In this document: piece after piece, positions 31,272 to 41,106 of the stretch
Numbering within the stretch: the stretch's first letter is position 1
How the letters are laid out: each line of letters opens with the position of its first letter
DNA from: Perkinsus olseni
Taxonomy: Eukaryota > Perkinsozoa > Perkinsida
Assembly: GCA_013115125.1 (NCBI GenBank)
Contig: JABANN010000220.1
Location: 1-51,747 of the forward strand
Direction of reading: 5' to 3'
Length of the DNA stretch: 51,747 bases
Program-made: the position numbers and the translations under genes
Notes under the pieces: generated by a model
What the model was told of the DNA's origin: nothing
Databases searched by the model: none
Seen by the model: only the letters and a program-made list of their open reading frames with translations

Positions 31272-32313
31272 CTAAAACGTACTATCCAGCAGAAGGCGGC
31301 AGGGAAGAGAGTACAAGTTGGCGTTTATGAAGGGTATCATAGCTAACTCCATGGCATGAGCGTAGTACCGGTCTCGACACAGGCGACCAGCTGTGAGGAT
31401 ACCCACAGTCCCTTCCGATCGACCAGACTCCACGCTGAGAGCATTCCATCACCATCACGCTATTGGTTGCTTCTCACCGTCCGAAGATCTTATCATCAGC
31501 ATGACCCAATTCGAGGCCCTCTACTTCCATCAACTTCTGTACAGCAGGTGGGACCTGTCCAGCACGGCACTACTACCCTCCCAACGGCGAGCGTGATAGT
31601 AATGCATAGATTAGCCCATTGGTCCGTGACCGTTAGTCGCTATGTTTCCGCTTCTTTACCGATCTGTGTGGGAAGTGTTACTTCATTATGTTGCTTATAC
31701 GCCCGTGCCTCGATAGGACACAGGATGGCCGTTAACAACAACCCTCCTACCTGGAAGGTAGCGGTCCTTGCCTCCGATACGTAATCATCACCATGCATTG
31801 ATACACATACCCAGGCAGCGACATGTCTAACATTGATAATCACCATCAATACCACTCCATTACCAACTCACAGCCGGCCATCTTCCGTCTTGAAAACGCC
31901 TCCTTCGAAGGCTACGTAAAAGTCAGCCTGCTTGGTTCCACGACACAAGGCGGCCAGTCTATTCCTCGCCCCCCTGAGAGAGATCATAGCCCCGTCCCCA
32001 ATCTGACCCCCGTCCAACAGACTGATTCTGAAACCCAGAATAGATTCTTACACGTAAATTGCGGTTCCAAAATCGGTTTATTGGATACCCCCTGCGCCCC
32101 TACCGTAAAGTCTCCGCATCGCCATAGGGCTGGTCAGCAACTCCACTATCGGTGGCTTCCCCCAGCACTACTAACCTGCACCGAACTGCTTCACACCGTC
32201 AATGACCTCACTCACTCCCTTCCTTTTATGAAGGGTTCTATCCCCACCCGGGCTGCCTCTATCTTCACTGGATTAGTCGAGGCCACCAAAACTCTCACCA
32301 CTTCCTTGGACAT
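31272..32313 (-). CDS. Inosine/xanthosine triphosphatase (DUF84 / YjjX family)
   Basis: House-cleaning enzyme that hydrolyses ITP/XTP so deaminated purines are not built into nucleic acids. Start ATG at 32313: MSKEVVRVLVASTNPVKIEA (the TNPxK substrate motif). Joined exons continue KGRELVVLGEATDSGVADQP then YGDAETLR (family ESGV..QP..ET), IGDGAMISLRGARNRLAALC (GARNR), ADFYVAFEGGVFKTEDGRL, LHVAAWVCVSMHGDDYVSEA, VPPAVQKLMEVEGLELGHAD then DKIFG, and VESGRSEGTVGILTAGRLCR followed by DRYYAHAMELAMIPFINANL. Stop TAG is at 31272-31274. One intron is about 210 nt, the rest about 40-70. The small glutamate/aspartate metal-site residues (DSG, FEGG) are present. About 240 residues, slightly longer than bacterial YjjX. 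Confidence 0.85.
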
Positions 32314-32522
32314 CGTCGACGACTACGCAGCAATGATCCGGCGGGGGGAGCAAGGCATGGATTTCGTGGCGCGCGAGAATTTTTTTCCAGCGCTGTTGTT
32401 CACGTGCGGTACTTAAGACTACAGTTGTGGTCCGGTGAGTCGATCGACCTATTTTGTATCTTGCCAGGTGTACTATAAGATACTAGTTCTCTTCTCCTCC
32501 TTCGTGTAATTATTTCCACACC
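32314..32522. promoter_or_regulatory. Divergent promoter region between DUF84 NTPase and RER1
   Basis: 209 bp separate the two start codons on opposite strands; this is the strand-switch point after 31 kb of minus-strand genes. GC-rich near the NTPase side, C/T-rich tract CTTCTCCTCCTTC just before RER1. No defined core element. Confidence 0.4.
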
Positions 32523-33375
32523 ATGATGGAGCCTACTGCCTTAGACGGTGTTATGTCGTCTTCCTCTTCATCGTCAAGTAAACCACAATCATCAGGAGGC
32601 GGCGCCAGCCAAATCGTGCAGCCATCCTACCCCGTCAGGCTTGCACGAGGGATCTCTCGAATGTGACCACACCCACCTCGACCATTGTACCTTACCATCC
32701 GTTAAGGTACACCTACTACCTCGAGAAGACCACCATTTGGACGAAGAGTCGTTGGCTGGCGTTCTTCGTCGCTTGTGCTATATACGGCATCAGAGTTTAC
32801 TTCCTGCAGGGTGATAGTAGCCGCTACTGTCTTCGGTGCTATTGGTATTACTATGACATCAGGTTTTTACATCATCACCTATGGTTGGTCTATCTACCTT
32901 CTTAACTTGTTCATAGGCTTCATATCGCCGCAAGTGGATGAGGATAGCAATGCACCAGTCCTGCCAACACGGTAACGCATATCTTTGGCTCGACCGTGCA
33001 AGATACGAAACAGGTCAAGTTGCGGTATCTGATTTCAGGGACTCGGACGAATTCAGGCCGTTCCAGCGTAGGTTGCCAGAGTTTGTATTTTGGAAGAGAG
33101 CAATGCAGGCGACATTAATCTCCATCATCATGACGGTGGCCATCCCTCCAACCCACCACCCCTTGGACGCTCTTTCCTTCAGTTCTTCCCCTTCTTCGAC
33201 TTGCCTGTGTTCTGGCCCATCCTACTGGTGTACTTCATAATGCTCTTTACTCTCACCATGAAGCAGCAGATCAAGGTAGCGTCACCATCCCCTCCCTCCT
33301 ACTGGCCCTGAGTGTTCCTCTTAGCATATGATAAAGCATCGATATGTGCCCTGGTCCCACGGGAAGAAGTCGTAA
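32523..33375 (+). CDS. RER1: RER1-like Golgi-to-ER retrieval receptor
   Basis: Start ATG at 32523 with a Ser-rich N-terminus ([20 protein letters not shown]). A 44-nt intron (GTGACC..GTTAAG) joins RLARGISRM to [20 protein letters not shown] then [15 protein letters not shown]. Next exon [20 protein letters not shown] and [10 protein letters not shown]; next [20 protein letters not shown]; next [20 protein letters not shown] and [11 protein letters not shown]; last [16 protein letters not shown] with TAA at 33373-33375. Four transmembrane helices in a W-shaped topology, as in yeast and human RER1, which returns ER membrane proteins from the Golgi. Five or six exons, all GT-AG, with introns of about 44-68 nt. 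The C-terminal dilysine-type KKS may serve COPI binding. Confidence 0.92.
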
Positions 33376-33629
33376 TAATAATCAGTAACTCACCTTCATA
33401 AACACAATACTGCATGTTCAGGTACAAGGGGAAGGAAATGAAGTGATCATTGTAGTGACCACCATCGGCCTGACGAGGACGAGCAGCAGCAAGACTGACG
33501 ACCGACTGCCAACAATCCTTCTATTGGCAAGGACCATTCTCTCACATTTTCTGACACCTCTAGTAGCTCTGCGTATCACCCAACATCGCCAGTCAATGTA
33601 TCTAGGTATAGTTTTACCCTTGTTTTTAC

Positions 33630-35645
33630 ATGGCATACTTGTTGTTATTCATCATCGGTTTGCTGAGCGATGCTGAGGTTTGCTCGGCTGCCGCTCTGTA
33701 CGGCAAGAAGGATTCCTTCGTGCAAGTGCTGGATGCAAAGTCCTTTGCTAAGACGGTTGTTCAGAGTAGTAAGGGAGGAGCACACCACTATGGGTTTTTG
33801 TTGTTTTTGCACGCTGGGGTTTTATTGATGCCCACAGGTAACGAATTGTGGGTGGTGGAATTCTACGCAGATTGGTGCGGTCATTGCCAACAGTTTGCAC
33901 CAGAGTATGAGAAGGTAATCGGAAGGACCTGAGTTCTACCCCCGCGGAGGGTATTCGTCCATTTTCAGGCCGCCACTGCTATGGCTGGGATAGTTAACTT
34001 CGCAGCTGTCAATGATCAGTCAGTGATGGGCCCCTACGGTGTTCAAGGTATTTCGAAAACTACAAAGGACGCGGGTTCGATCCCCGGCAACTCTGCTCAG
34101 GGTTCCCCACTGTAAAGTTTTTCGGAGAAGACAAATCGAAGCCCGTGGATTACAGCGGCCCGAGGGAGGCTAAAGGCCTGGTCAAGTACGCCATCTCGCA
34201 GGTGACGCTCACCACCAACATTCTTATCATCGTCATCTCTCATTGCACAGGCCAAGAAGGTCGCCAACGATCGCCTCGCTGGTAAATCGAAGCCTAAGAA
34301 GGCTAAGAAGGAAACCGGTGGTAAATCGAAGAAGGCCGATACGCAGCCAGAAGGGAATGAGGATGATGTTGTTGTAGGTCGTGGATGTGAAGAGGTCAGT
34401 TTCGATGATTTTGGTAATGGCAGGTATTAACTGGCAGCAACTTTGATAAGTTGGTCATGCAAGATGACAAGTCTGTATGGTTTGTTGGTAAGTCATCGAA
34501 GGTCTCCTCTCTACCATCGTCCCATCCCAGAGTTCTACGCCCCTTGGTGCGGCCATTGCAAGGCATTGGCTCCTCATTGGACCGCAGCTGCTACTCAAAT
34601 GAAGGGTCGGGTCAAGTTCGGGAAGGTGGGCACTGCGGGCCCTTCGAGATCGTTCACGTTCACTTGCTAGGTCGATGCTACTGAAGAGCAGTCCTTGGCT
34701 CAGCGGTTCGGAGTTCAAGGCTTCCCCACTGTACGTTAGGCACCTCCACCGCCCCAATCCTATGCGTACTACTCAGATTAAACTCTTCCCCGCTGGCAAA
34801 AAGTCGGACGGCCTTGCTGTTGACTACCAGGAACAGAGAGAGACCAGCAGCCTCGTCCAGTTCGCGGAGAAGTGAGCAGCTTCCTCGCCTCCTGCCCGTG
34901 ATAAATCTCTCCGGGCAGGTATTATAGCTATGCTAAGGAAGCCACTCAATTACTCAACCAGGAAGATTTTGAAGAGAACTGCAAAAGTGAGTAATCATGA
35001 TACCATCTTTTCCGTTATTCGTCGCCGGATGGCACTCTGTGGTGGTCAGATCATGTTTGCGTCATCGCATTTTTACCGCATATTTTGGACTCGGGTGCTG
35101 AGGAGAGGAACGCCTACATCAAAGAATACAATGCAGCCGTGAAAGGTATTCACCCTTCGCTACTGTCGATGTAACACTTTTGTGTTAGCTAACCCTGGCA
35201 TTCCCGTCCACTACTACTGGTCACAAGGCGGAGATCAATTTGATTTTGAGGAAGCCCTTCGACTACAGTTCGGGTAAGCAGTTTTTTATAATAGTCACGT
35301 CTTCACTATCCGGTTGTTCTGTAGTTACCCGGCCTTGGTGGCGGTCCACTTGTCTAAGGGACATTACGGAATCCATCGTGGGGGCTTCGATGAGGCCAAC
35401 ATCAGAACCTTCGTCTCGGGCCTGATGGCTGGCAGGGTCAGTCGTTGTACTTCTTTCGTCTGCTCGCAGGAAATCATCCCCAGGTAACCCTCGACCCACT
35501 GCCTAAGAATCTTCCCAAGCTTCACAGCGTCACTGCATGGGATGGTAAAGATGCTCAGCCGGAGCCTGAGGAGGATACGGTAGCGCCTTGCTCATGATTG
35601 CCTCCCTCACGGCAAGGTATTCCCTTTGGTTTTCAGGAGCTGTAA
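33630..35645 (+). CDS. Protein disulfide isomerase, P5/PDIA6 type
   Basis: Secreted-pathway oxidoreductase. Start ATG at 33630 with signal peptide [20 protein letters not shown]. Thioredoxin domain 1: [20 protein letters not shown] (CGHC codons 33876-33887), [21 protein letters not shown] Lys-rich linker ([20 protein letters not shown]) precedes domain 2: [20 protein letters not shown] (34548-34559), [15 protein letters not shown]. Then the P5 C-terminal domain: [58 protein letters not shown]. About a dozen short introns. If the last intron (GTAGCG..TTTTCAG) is spliced, the protein ends EEDTEL with TAA at 35643-35645, an ER-retrieval-like tail; if not, it stops at 35597. I prefer the spliced form. 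Confidence 0.9.
34048..34100 (+). other. 53-nt intron with T-arm-like core (sense)
   Basis: PDI intron splitting [26 protein letters not shown], containing AAGGACGCGGGTTCGATCCC, very like a tRNA or tmRNA T-arm. Splicing restores the conserved FGVQGFPT motif, so this is an intron, not a tRNA gene. Confidence 0.75.
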
Positions 35646-36111
35646 TGGCACTTCCCGTTCTCTGAGATGGCAGGAGGTTTGCCGCGTGTGATTTCAAACA
35701 CCTATCATTTTTCCTCGGGCTACTTTGGTGGTGTTCAGTAGTTACGCTGCATGGAAAGGAGTTGATGATAACCCGTCCATACAATTGACGAGCCAATGCA
35801 CTGAGCCGTACCGTCTTCGCCGATGCCCGCTGAGAGGTATCCTCGGTGCTTGTGAGAGATGGAATGTGAGTGGTACATCTGAGCTGGAGTGATAGTTGAT
35901 GAAGAGTATCAGCCCAGAACGCCTGCGGAATCTTCGGTTGTGAGAAGCGGCGGGCAGGGCCGAATTACCCAACATGTTCAGCGATTTTCTTTGAAGGCAT
36001 TATGGCTCATCTCAGCCAAAAGCCCTGGTCGAGTATCAACTATGCTAAACACAAGTTTCGGGCGTTAGAAAACTAGAAAATCTGTGGCAGTTACATATGG
36101 CACTGCAATGT
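35646..36111. other. Convergent spacer PDI / cyclophilin
   Basis: 466 bp holding the two 3' ends; nothing else recognised. Confidence 0.4.
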
Positions 36112-36734
36112 TCATGATAGTTGTCCACAATCGGCAATTACTACAACTTGTGAAGTCGCTCCGCTAGAGGACCCAACACTCTCCATCTTCCTCACAACAT
36201 CCATGCCATCAGTTACCTGGAAAATGAGGTAACCCTCTAATATACTCGAAGAGGGCATATACGCACCTTCCCGAACACCACATGCTTGCCATCGAGCCAG
36301 GAGGTCTTCTCAGTGCAGATGAAGAATTGACTTCCATTCGTATTGGGACCAGAATTAGCCATGGACAGTATCCCTGGTCCAGTGTGCTTCAGCTGGAAGT
36401 TCTCATCCTTGAACTTAGCCCCGTAGATGGACTCACCGCCAGTCCCGTTACCTGGGAGAGAGGGCGCGTTACTACGGAGCAGCTCAGAGCGGCAGTCGAT
36501 CTTACCGTTGGTGAAGTCGCCTCCTTGGCACATGAACTTCGGAATGATACGATGAAAGCTGCTGCCTTTGAAGTGAAGTGCCTTGCCTGACTTGCCAACA
36601 CCTCTCTCACCAGTGCATAGACAACGGAAGTTCTCTGCTGTATCGGGAACAACATCCGCAGCGAGCTCGAAGGTCACGCGGCCGACGGGAGAACCGCCGA
36701 TGGTGATGTCGAAGAAAACGGTGGGGTTGGGCAT
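36112..36734 (-). CDS. Cyclophilin A-type peptidyl-prolyl isomerase (172 aa)
   Basis: Exons 36506..36734, 36267..36451 and 36112..36216 (519 nt, 173 codons including stop); introns of 54 and 50 nt. [120 protein letters not shown]. The catalytic Arg (SFHRIIP), the FMCQGGD motif and the cyclosporin-contacting Trp (WLDGKH) are all present. No signal peptide, so cytosolic/nuclear. The end [12 protein letters not shown] matches the family's usual C-terminal strand, and length is typical of the 18-kDa class. Confidence 0.95.
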
Positions 36735-38048
36735 GGTGAGAGTGAGCGAACAAGTTGTGTCAGCTACCTCGGTCGCAGAAATCGCATTAAATCAGGCAAG
36801 CATACCTTAGGTCAAATCGTAGGGGCGATCCAGAGAGCAGGACTTGGCTACGAAGCCCGGGTTTGAGTCTAAGACATGAACGCACCGCACCAGGAGGATG
36901 CGTGCTGACGGTTTCATCTCGACAACCGTTTCTCGGATCTTATCTTAAGAGAGCAAGTGACCATAGCAGTAGTGACTGAGTCGCAATGAATAGCTCAACT
37001 CTGCCATCTGATTCCGCTGAGAAGCACATTCAACAACATCCTGGCCCTCAGGCCCATCCTTCCGCACGCACGCACCGAGACGACCCAGCGACATGTCGAT
37101 AGCCGTTGAGTGTAGCGCATAACCATTATGGCGCTGTTTGCCTCGGATAATACGCTTTGCCGTCCTCAGGGAGTAACTTGAGAGCTATCCGTTCTCTTCC
37201 ACCTATAGCTCAGTATGCGGCTGCGAACGAACACGAGCGCTCCGAAGGTACATCGCATTTCGGCCTCGCCTAGGGCGAGTCGCCCTCCACAGCTATTGTG
37301 GACGATGGGCACGCGTGCGACTCGTCAGCAGCGATATCGATAGATCGTTTGATCGACAGAGCGCGTCTTCGTTGCCAACGAATCGTTGGCTGATCTTGCA
37401 AGCCGGTCCCTATGCATTTTAAGTTGCCGTTATTCTTGTAACCGTGGATAATTTAGTGCGGTGGAGGAGCCAGTCTCTCGAACTCAATGTACAACTTCGT
37501 GAAGTTTCGTCGACCCCATGACTGAGGATAAAAGAAACCACTACGTGGTGCCTTATGCTGCTTTCTCCTTACTGTACGGGATGAGCTCGTGATAGGTGTC
37601 ATCCACGAAGCGCAACGGTCGGCCAATTCCGGCAACCAAACGTGAAGATCTTTGATTTTTCAATGAGCAGGACAAGACCCGTCAATCGTGGAGCATGAGT
37701 GCCGGCCAACAAGAAACACGCGGAGGGCTCGGTCAGCCGGGGTAACCCACCTGATCCAGTATAGTTTCGTCCAGCGCTCAACTGATCCAATATGAGTTCG
37801 TCCAGTTTCAGGCGGCCCAGTGCCACTTCGTCCATCTCATTTCATTCATAAAAGCCGCCCATAAAATCAGATTTCGTTTCATCCAGTCACTTTTTCCATC
37901 AATTTCTTTTTATCTCATATCGCCCACAGAACCTTTTAATTCGGGATCAAAGATGCCGCGTTCGGTAGCTGGCGTGTTAGGTTAACCAGGAATTTTTCTT
38001 CCCGCCCACCCGAGCGATGTGCATCAGAGTCCCGCCCCTCCCGAGAGT

Positions 38049-38073
38049 ACGATGTGCCTGCTGAGCACATCGT
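38049..38073. repeat. Short inverted repeat
   Basis: ACGATGTGC and GCACATCGT, a perfect 9-bp stem around a 7-nt loop. Confidence 0.6.
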
Positions 38074-38384
38074 GCTATAGCAGGCTGAGTTTACTACCGT
38101 TTTTCCTGCCTCAGCGCCCGCTCATACGCATGCGCAATGCGCATAGCTCGTAACCTCCTCAGCTTAGTCTCTAACCTCACACAAGCCGTGCTATGATAGA
38201 TCTTCTATCCGTCATTGACCTTGGTCTATGAGTCATAGACTTTGACAGGACCTCCATACAACGAGCGCTGCTCGTCGAAAGGCATACCGTCCCTGGTTTC
38301 GCCGAGGAGGAACCGCAGCACCATCGTGGTGGTTAGACCACATCCTCGCTGCCAATGTGCGTGCATGCACGTGAACTCCGGCTC

Positions 38385-38515
38385 AATATGAGCTTGCGGA
38401 CGAACACGGGCGCTTCTCAAGTGCTCGCTTACGGAGACGAAGCCGACTAAACCGTCATGAATAGTCGTTTTCATGCCACGCTCTACCGGGCCCTCCCCGG
38501 TACTCGGAATGTAAC
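38385..38515. repeat. Dispersed repeat copy A1 (diverged)
   Basis: Shares ordered blocks with 39000-39180: AGCTT/AGCTC..CGGACGAACACGG-like, then AATAGTCGTTTTC, then CCGGGCCCTCCCC-like, then TGTAACAT/TATAACAT. Noncoding; element type unknown. Confidence 0.45.
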
Positions 38516-38552
38516 ATCACTGAAACATGAGGTTCACCTCATCTCCAGGTCC

Positions 38553-38599
38553 AGAAGTTCAAGACCCCTCCAGGCAGGCTGGAGGGGCCCTGAACTTCT
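38553..38599. repeat. Strong hairpin, two 9-bp stems
   Basis: AGAAGTTCA pairs with TGAACTTCT (outer stem) and CCCCTCCAG with CTGGAGGGG (inner stem), with a 3x3 internal loop and a 5-nt loop. Could be a small structured RNA or a foldback element. Confidence 0.6.
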
Positions 38600-38999
38600 A
38601 GTTGGCGTGGAGGGACGGCGCAATATTATAATGGGACAGAGGACTTTAGACGACATTAGTGACTTCAAGTCACTGATTTGTCACGCACACTACCGCCCAC
38701 CTGACAGTAACCGGTGTTGTGATCCGAGAACTTCTCCTACCAGTCGCATAGTCCTCTCCTCTCAGCCTCACATCCGACCCTTTGCCCAAACTCGCTAGCT
38801 TCTAGGCGCGCTTTGTCAGCACGTGCCCAACCTCACACAAGCCGTTTTATGATTGCATTTCTGCTCACATGCATCGATGCACGCATGCACAGCGACGACC
38901 CATTGCCATCTCGTTAGCCGACGAGTGAAGGTTATAACCAGTGTATCGCTGGAGGAATATTCTGCCGTCATCAGCAAGAATCAGAAAGTTATGTGTTTT

Positions 39000-39180
39000 C
39001 AGTAAGCTCTGGCCCGAAAGGAGCTCCCGGTCGAGCACGGACGCTTCAGGCTCCGAAGTCCTGGGGTGTAACACCCCGGGTGTTTGTTTACGGGGACGAG
39101 GTCGGGGAAACCGCCTGCAATAGTCGTTTTCGAGCCGGCCTACCAGACCCTCCCCTCAATAATGGCAGTATAACATAGCT
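39000..39180. repeat. Dispersed repeat copy A2 (diverged)
   Basis: Partner of the 38385-38515 copy; includes the palindrome GGGGTGTAACACCCC near 39064. Confidence 0.45.
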
Positions 39181-39438
39181 GGGACACATAATGATGATCG
39201 ATCATCACAAGGTTGAGACTCCCCATCAGAGAACACCTCAACTTCATCTCTTCTTCGCTCCTCATTGGAGACAACGGCCGCGCGTTCCTGTGACATCGAT
39301 CCCGCTAATAGCCGGCAATTCGTCGCGCAGAGTCCTCGGGGATGTGCAATCGCGGAGTGATTGTCTCGTCTGGGCTGTAAGTAAAGAAACTTCTCAGCTT
39401 TAACTCTGATCTCTGTTTAAAATCGTTCCTTCCTGTAA

Positions 39439-41106
39439 ATGCTCCATAATATGTTCCTTCTACTCGTCCCCTTCATAGGGACAATGTATGGCGTTGATGC
39501 CCTCCAGGCGACCAACGCTCGTTTCACGGCTACCACCACCAAGTATTGTAACAAGGACCTCCTGGATTCCAATGGCAACCCCGCACCCTGCGGGATATCC
39601 ATGGCTAGAGAAACCTACGGCCTGACTCTACCCGGTATGGAAGACGGTAGCCTCACCACGAGACAAGATGTGATTGCCACTAAGGAGGGTCAAGTGACTA
39701 TTGAGGCTTCCCCAAGCCGCCCCTATCAGTACATGATGTATGTTGAGACCCCTGAACTCCGAAAGGTCGATCAGATATTCATGAACACGGCCCGTACTGT
39801 CCTCGAGGAGACTCATGGTACCGAGCGAATGCTCGCTGTGGCAACTCAGAACTCCCAAAGCCTCGAAGAGGACGGCTGGATCAATGAAGGCGCCGAGTCA
39901 GTCGACGGCGGATCTTACACTAAGTGGGTTCTTCACGGTCCCGAAGGGGTAAATCCCAAAGACGGTACCAATTACACCGCTCTCTATGAGACTGGTCTCC
40001 AGCCCGATACCTGGGTGCTCTATACTGACGAGTCTGCTAACAAGCCTCATAAGCTCCTTGCCATCAACACACACAAGAACGGCAAGGTCTTCCAAGAGAC
40101 TACTATTGATAGCTGGGAATCTCTCGGTGATGAGGTCGGTGTTCAGCACGCCACCAATGAGATGTTTTCGACTTACAATGTCGATTCCTCTCGTTTGCTC
40201 TCGACTGGCGATATGAAGGTGCCCTTCGTCGACTCTGCTTATCTCACCGTTGACTACATCCCCGAAAGCGCTCGCGCTTTCTTCGAGGACGGAGAAGACT
40301 ACGACTGGATGCCCGAGCATCGCAGTCTCAGACAGGGTGCCGGCTTTAAGGGTATTCAGTACTTCACCATCGAGAAGGGGTCCGCTGCCGATTCGTTCTT
40401 CCGCGCCAACACAATGAGGGAGCTCATCCAGATCGCTAAGTTCGAGTTCCCCAAGAGCTGCAAGGATAAGGACGGCAAGCAGATCCCTGGGAAGTATTGC
40501 CTTTACGTCCAACTGGATGTAACGACGGATCCATCGGTCTCACTCGAGGCTGGCATGACCTTCGTGGATGTGAACAACCCGGACATAACAGCTCATTTGA
40601 AGTTGGCCGTCAGCCTCAAGGATACCGACGGTTCTGCCGTCCTTGACCTGTCCTTCGAAGCCGGTGGATGTGCTGTTGTCTTCCAAGTCGGCGAAGGCTT
40701 CAGCCTCTCTATCAACGTGTGCATCACGGGTAAGGCTTCAGGCGAAAACCTGTTGCAGCCCGACAAGCGCACGTTCTCCGGTTCGGTCGAGCTCACAGTG
40801 AGCTTCAACGTTAATGTGCCAGTCGCTGGTAGCATCATCCACTGGGCCATAACTGCTAAACTGGGCGTCACTGCCAAGCCTCAGAATGACATCTCGGCCT
40901 ACGGTAGCCTGGGAACCGATGTTTCGCTATGGATTGCTGGCGCTGCTGTATCGATCGACATCAAGGGTAACACCGTAAGCCATATGGCAAACAGGTGGGA
41001 GTTCGTCTCCGGAGTCAACTTCAACGCCTGGGTCAAGGTCTTGTTCTGGGGTACATCTTGGAGCCATCGTTGGGAGATCTGGCACGCTGGCCCCGTTACA
41101 TTCTAA
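39439..41106 (+). CDS. Orphan secreted protein, single exon (555 aa)
   Basis: Uninterrupted frame from ATG 39439 to TAA 41104. The N-terminus MLHNMFLLLVPFIGTMYGVD is a signal peptide followed by ALQATNARFTATTTKYCNKD. No transmembrane anchor or ER-retrieval tail. I do not recognise a domain. The C-terminal third is rich in alternating hydrophobic residues, as in a beta-sandwich (SGSVELTVSFNVNVPVAGSI, VSLWIAGAAVSIDIKGNTVS), and ends aromatic-rich (VLFWGTSWSHRWEIWHAGPV). Paired cysteines (PKSCKDKDG..KYCLYVQ; FEAGGCAVVF..INVCITGK) suggest disulfides. Codon use is as biased as in the PK genes, implying strong expression. It is intronless, unlike most neighbours, and surrounded by repeats; a lineage-specific secreted family is likely. 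Start choice: a second Met is 4 codons in. Confidence 0.85.
   Translation: MLHNMFLLLVPFIGTMYGVDALQATNARFTATTTKYCNKDLLDSNGNPAPCGISMARETYGLTLPGMEDGSLTTRQDVIATKEGQVTIEASPSRPYQYMMYVETPELRKVDQIFMNTARTVLEETHGTERMLAVATQNSQSLEEDGWINEGAESVDGGSYTKWVLHGPEGVNPKDGTNYTALYETGLQPDTWVLYTDESANKPHKLLAINTHKNGKVFQETTIDSWESLGDEVGVQHATNEMFSTYNVDSSRLLSTGDMKVPFVDSAYLTVDYIPESARAFFEDGEDYDWMPEHRSLRQGAGFKGIQYFTIEKGSAADSFFRANTMRELIQIAKFEFPKSCKDKDGKQIPGKYCLYVQLDVTTDPSVSLEAGMTFVDVNNPDITAHLKLAVSLKDTDGSAVLDLSFEAGGCAVVFQVGEGFSLSINVCITGKASGENLLQPDKRTFSGSVELTVSFNVNVPVAGSIIHWAITAKLGVTAKPQNDISAYGSLGTDVSLWIAGAAVSIDIKGNTVSHMANRWEFVSGVNFNAWVKVLFWGTSWSHRWEIWHAGPVTF

Larger units (their letters stand above)
36735..39438. other. Repeat- and hairpin-rich spacer
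   Basis: 2.7 kb without a supported gene. It contains many short inverted repeats and diverged copies of at least two dispersed sequences. One is around 37560-37640, related to 41410-41500. The other is around 38380-38510, related to 39000-39180 (shared AATAGTCGTTTTC followed by GCC..ACC..CCCTCCCC). Confidence 0.5.

Noticed and set aside
31823-32416. 197-codon plus-strand open frame
   Set aside because: It is antisense to the DUF84 triphosphatase exons, whose minus-strand reading matches the family motif by motif.
34060-34095. tRNA or tmRNA-like gene in the PDI locus
   Set aside because: Only the T-arm part is present, and the segment is exactly an intron whose removal restores [13 protein letters not shown].
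36150-36165. Another copy of the AGCGGAGCGAAGCG intron motif
   Set aside because: AGCGGAGCGACTTC here encodes SGATS in the cyclophilin C-terminus, so the resemblance is coincidental.
36840-36880. T-arm-like CCCGGGTTTGAGTCT upstream of the cyclophilin gene
   Set aside because: Two departures from the B-box and no intron borders could be fixed; left out of the intron set.
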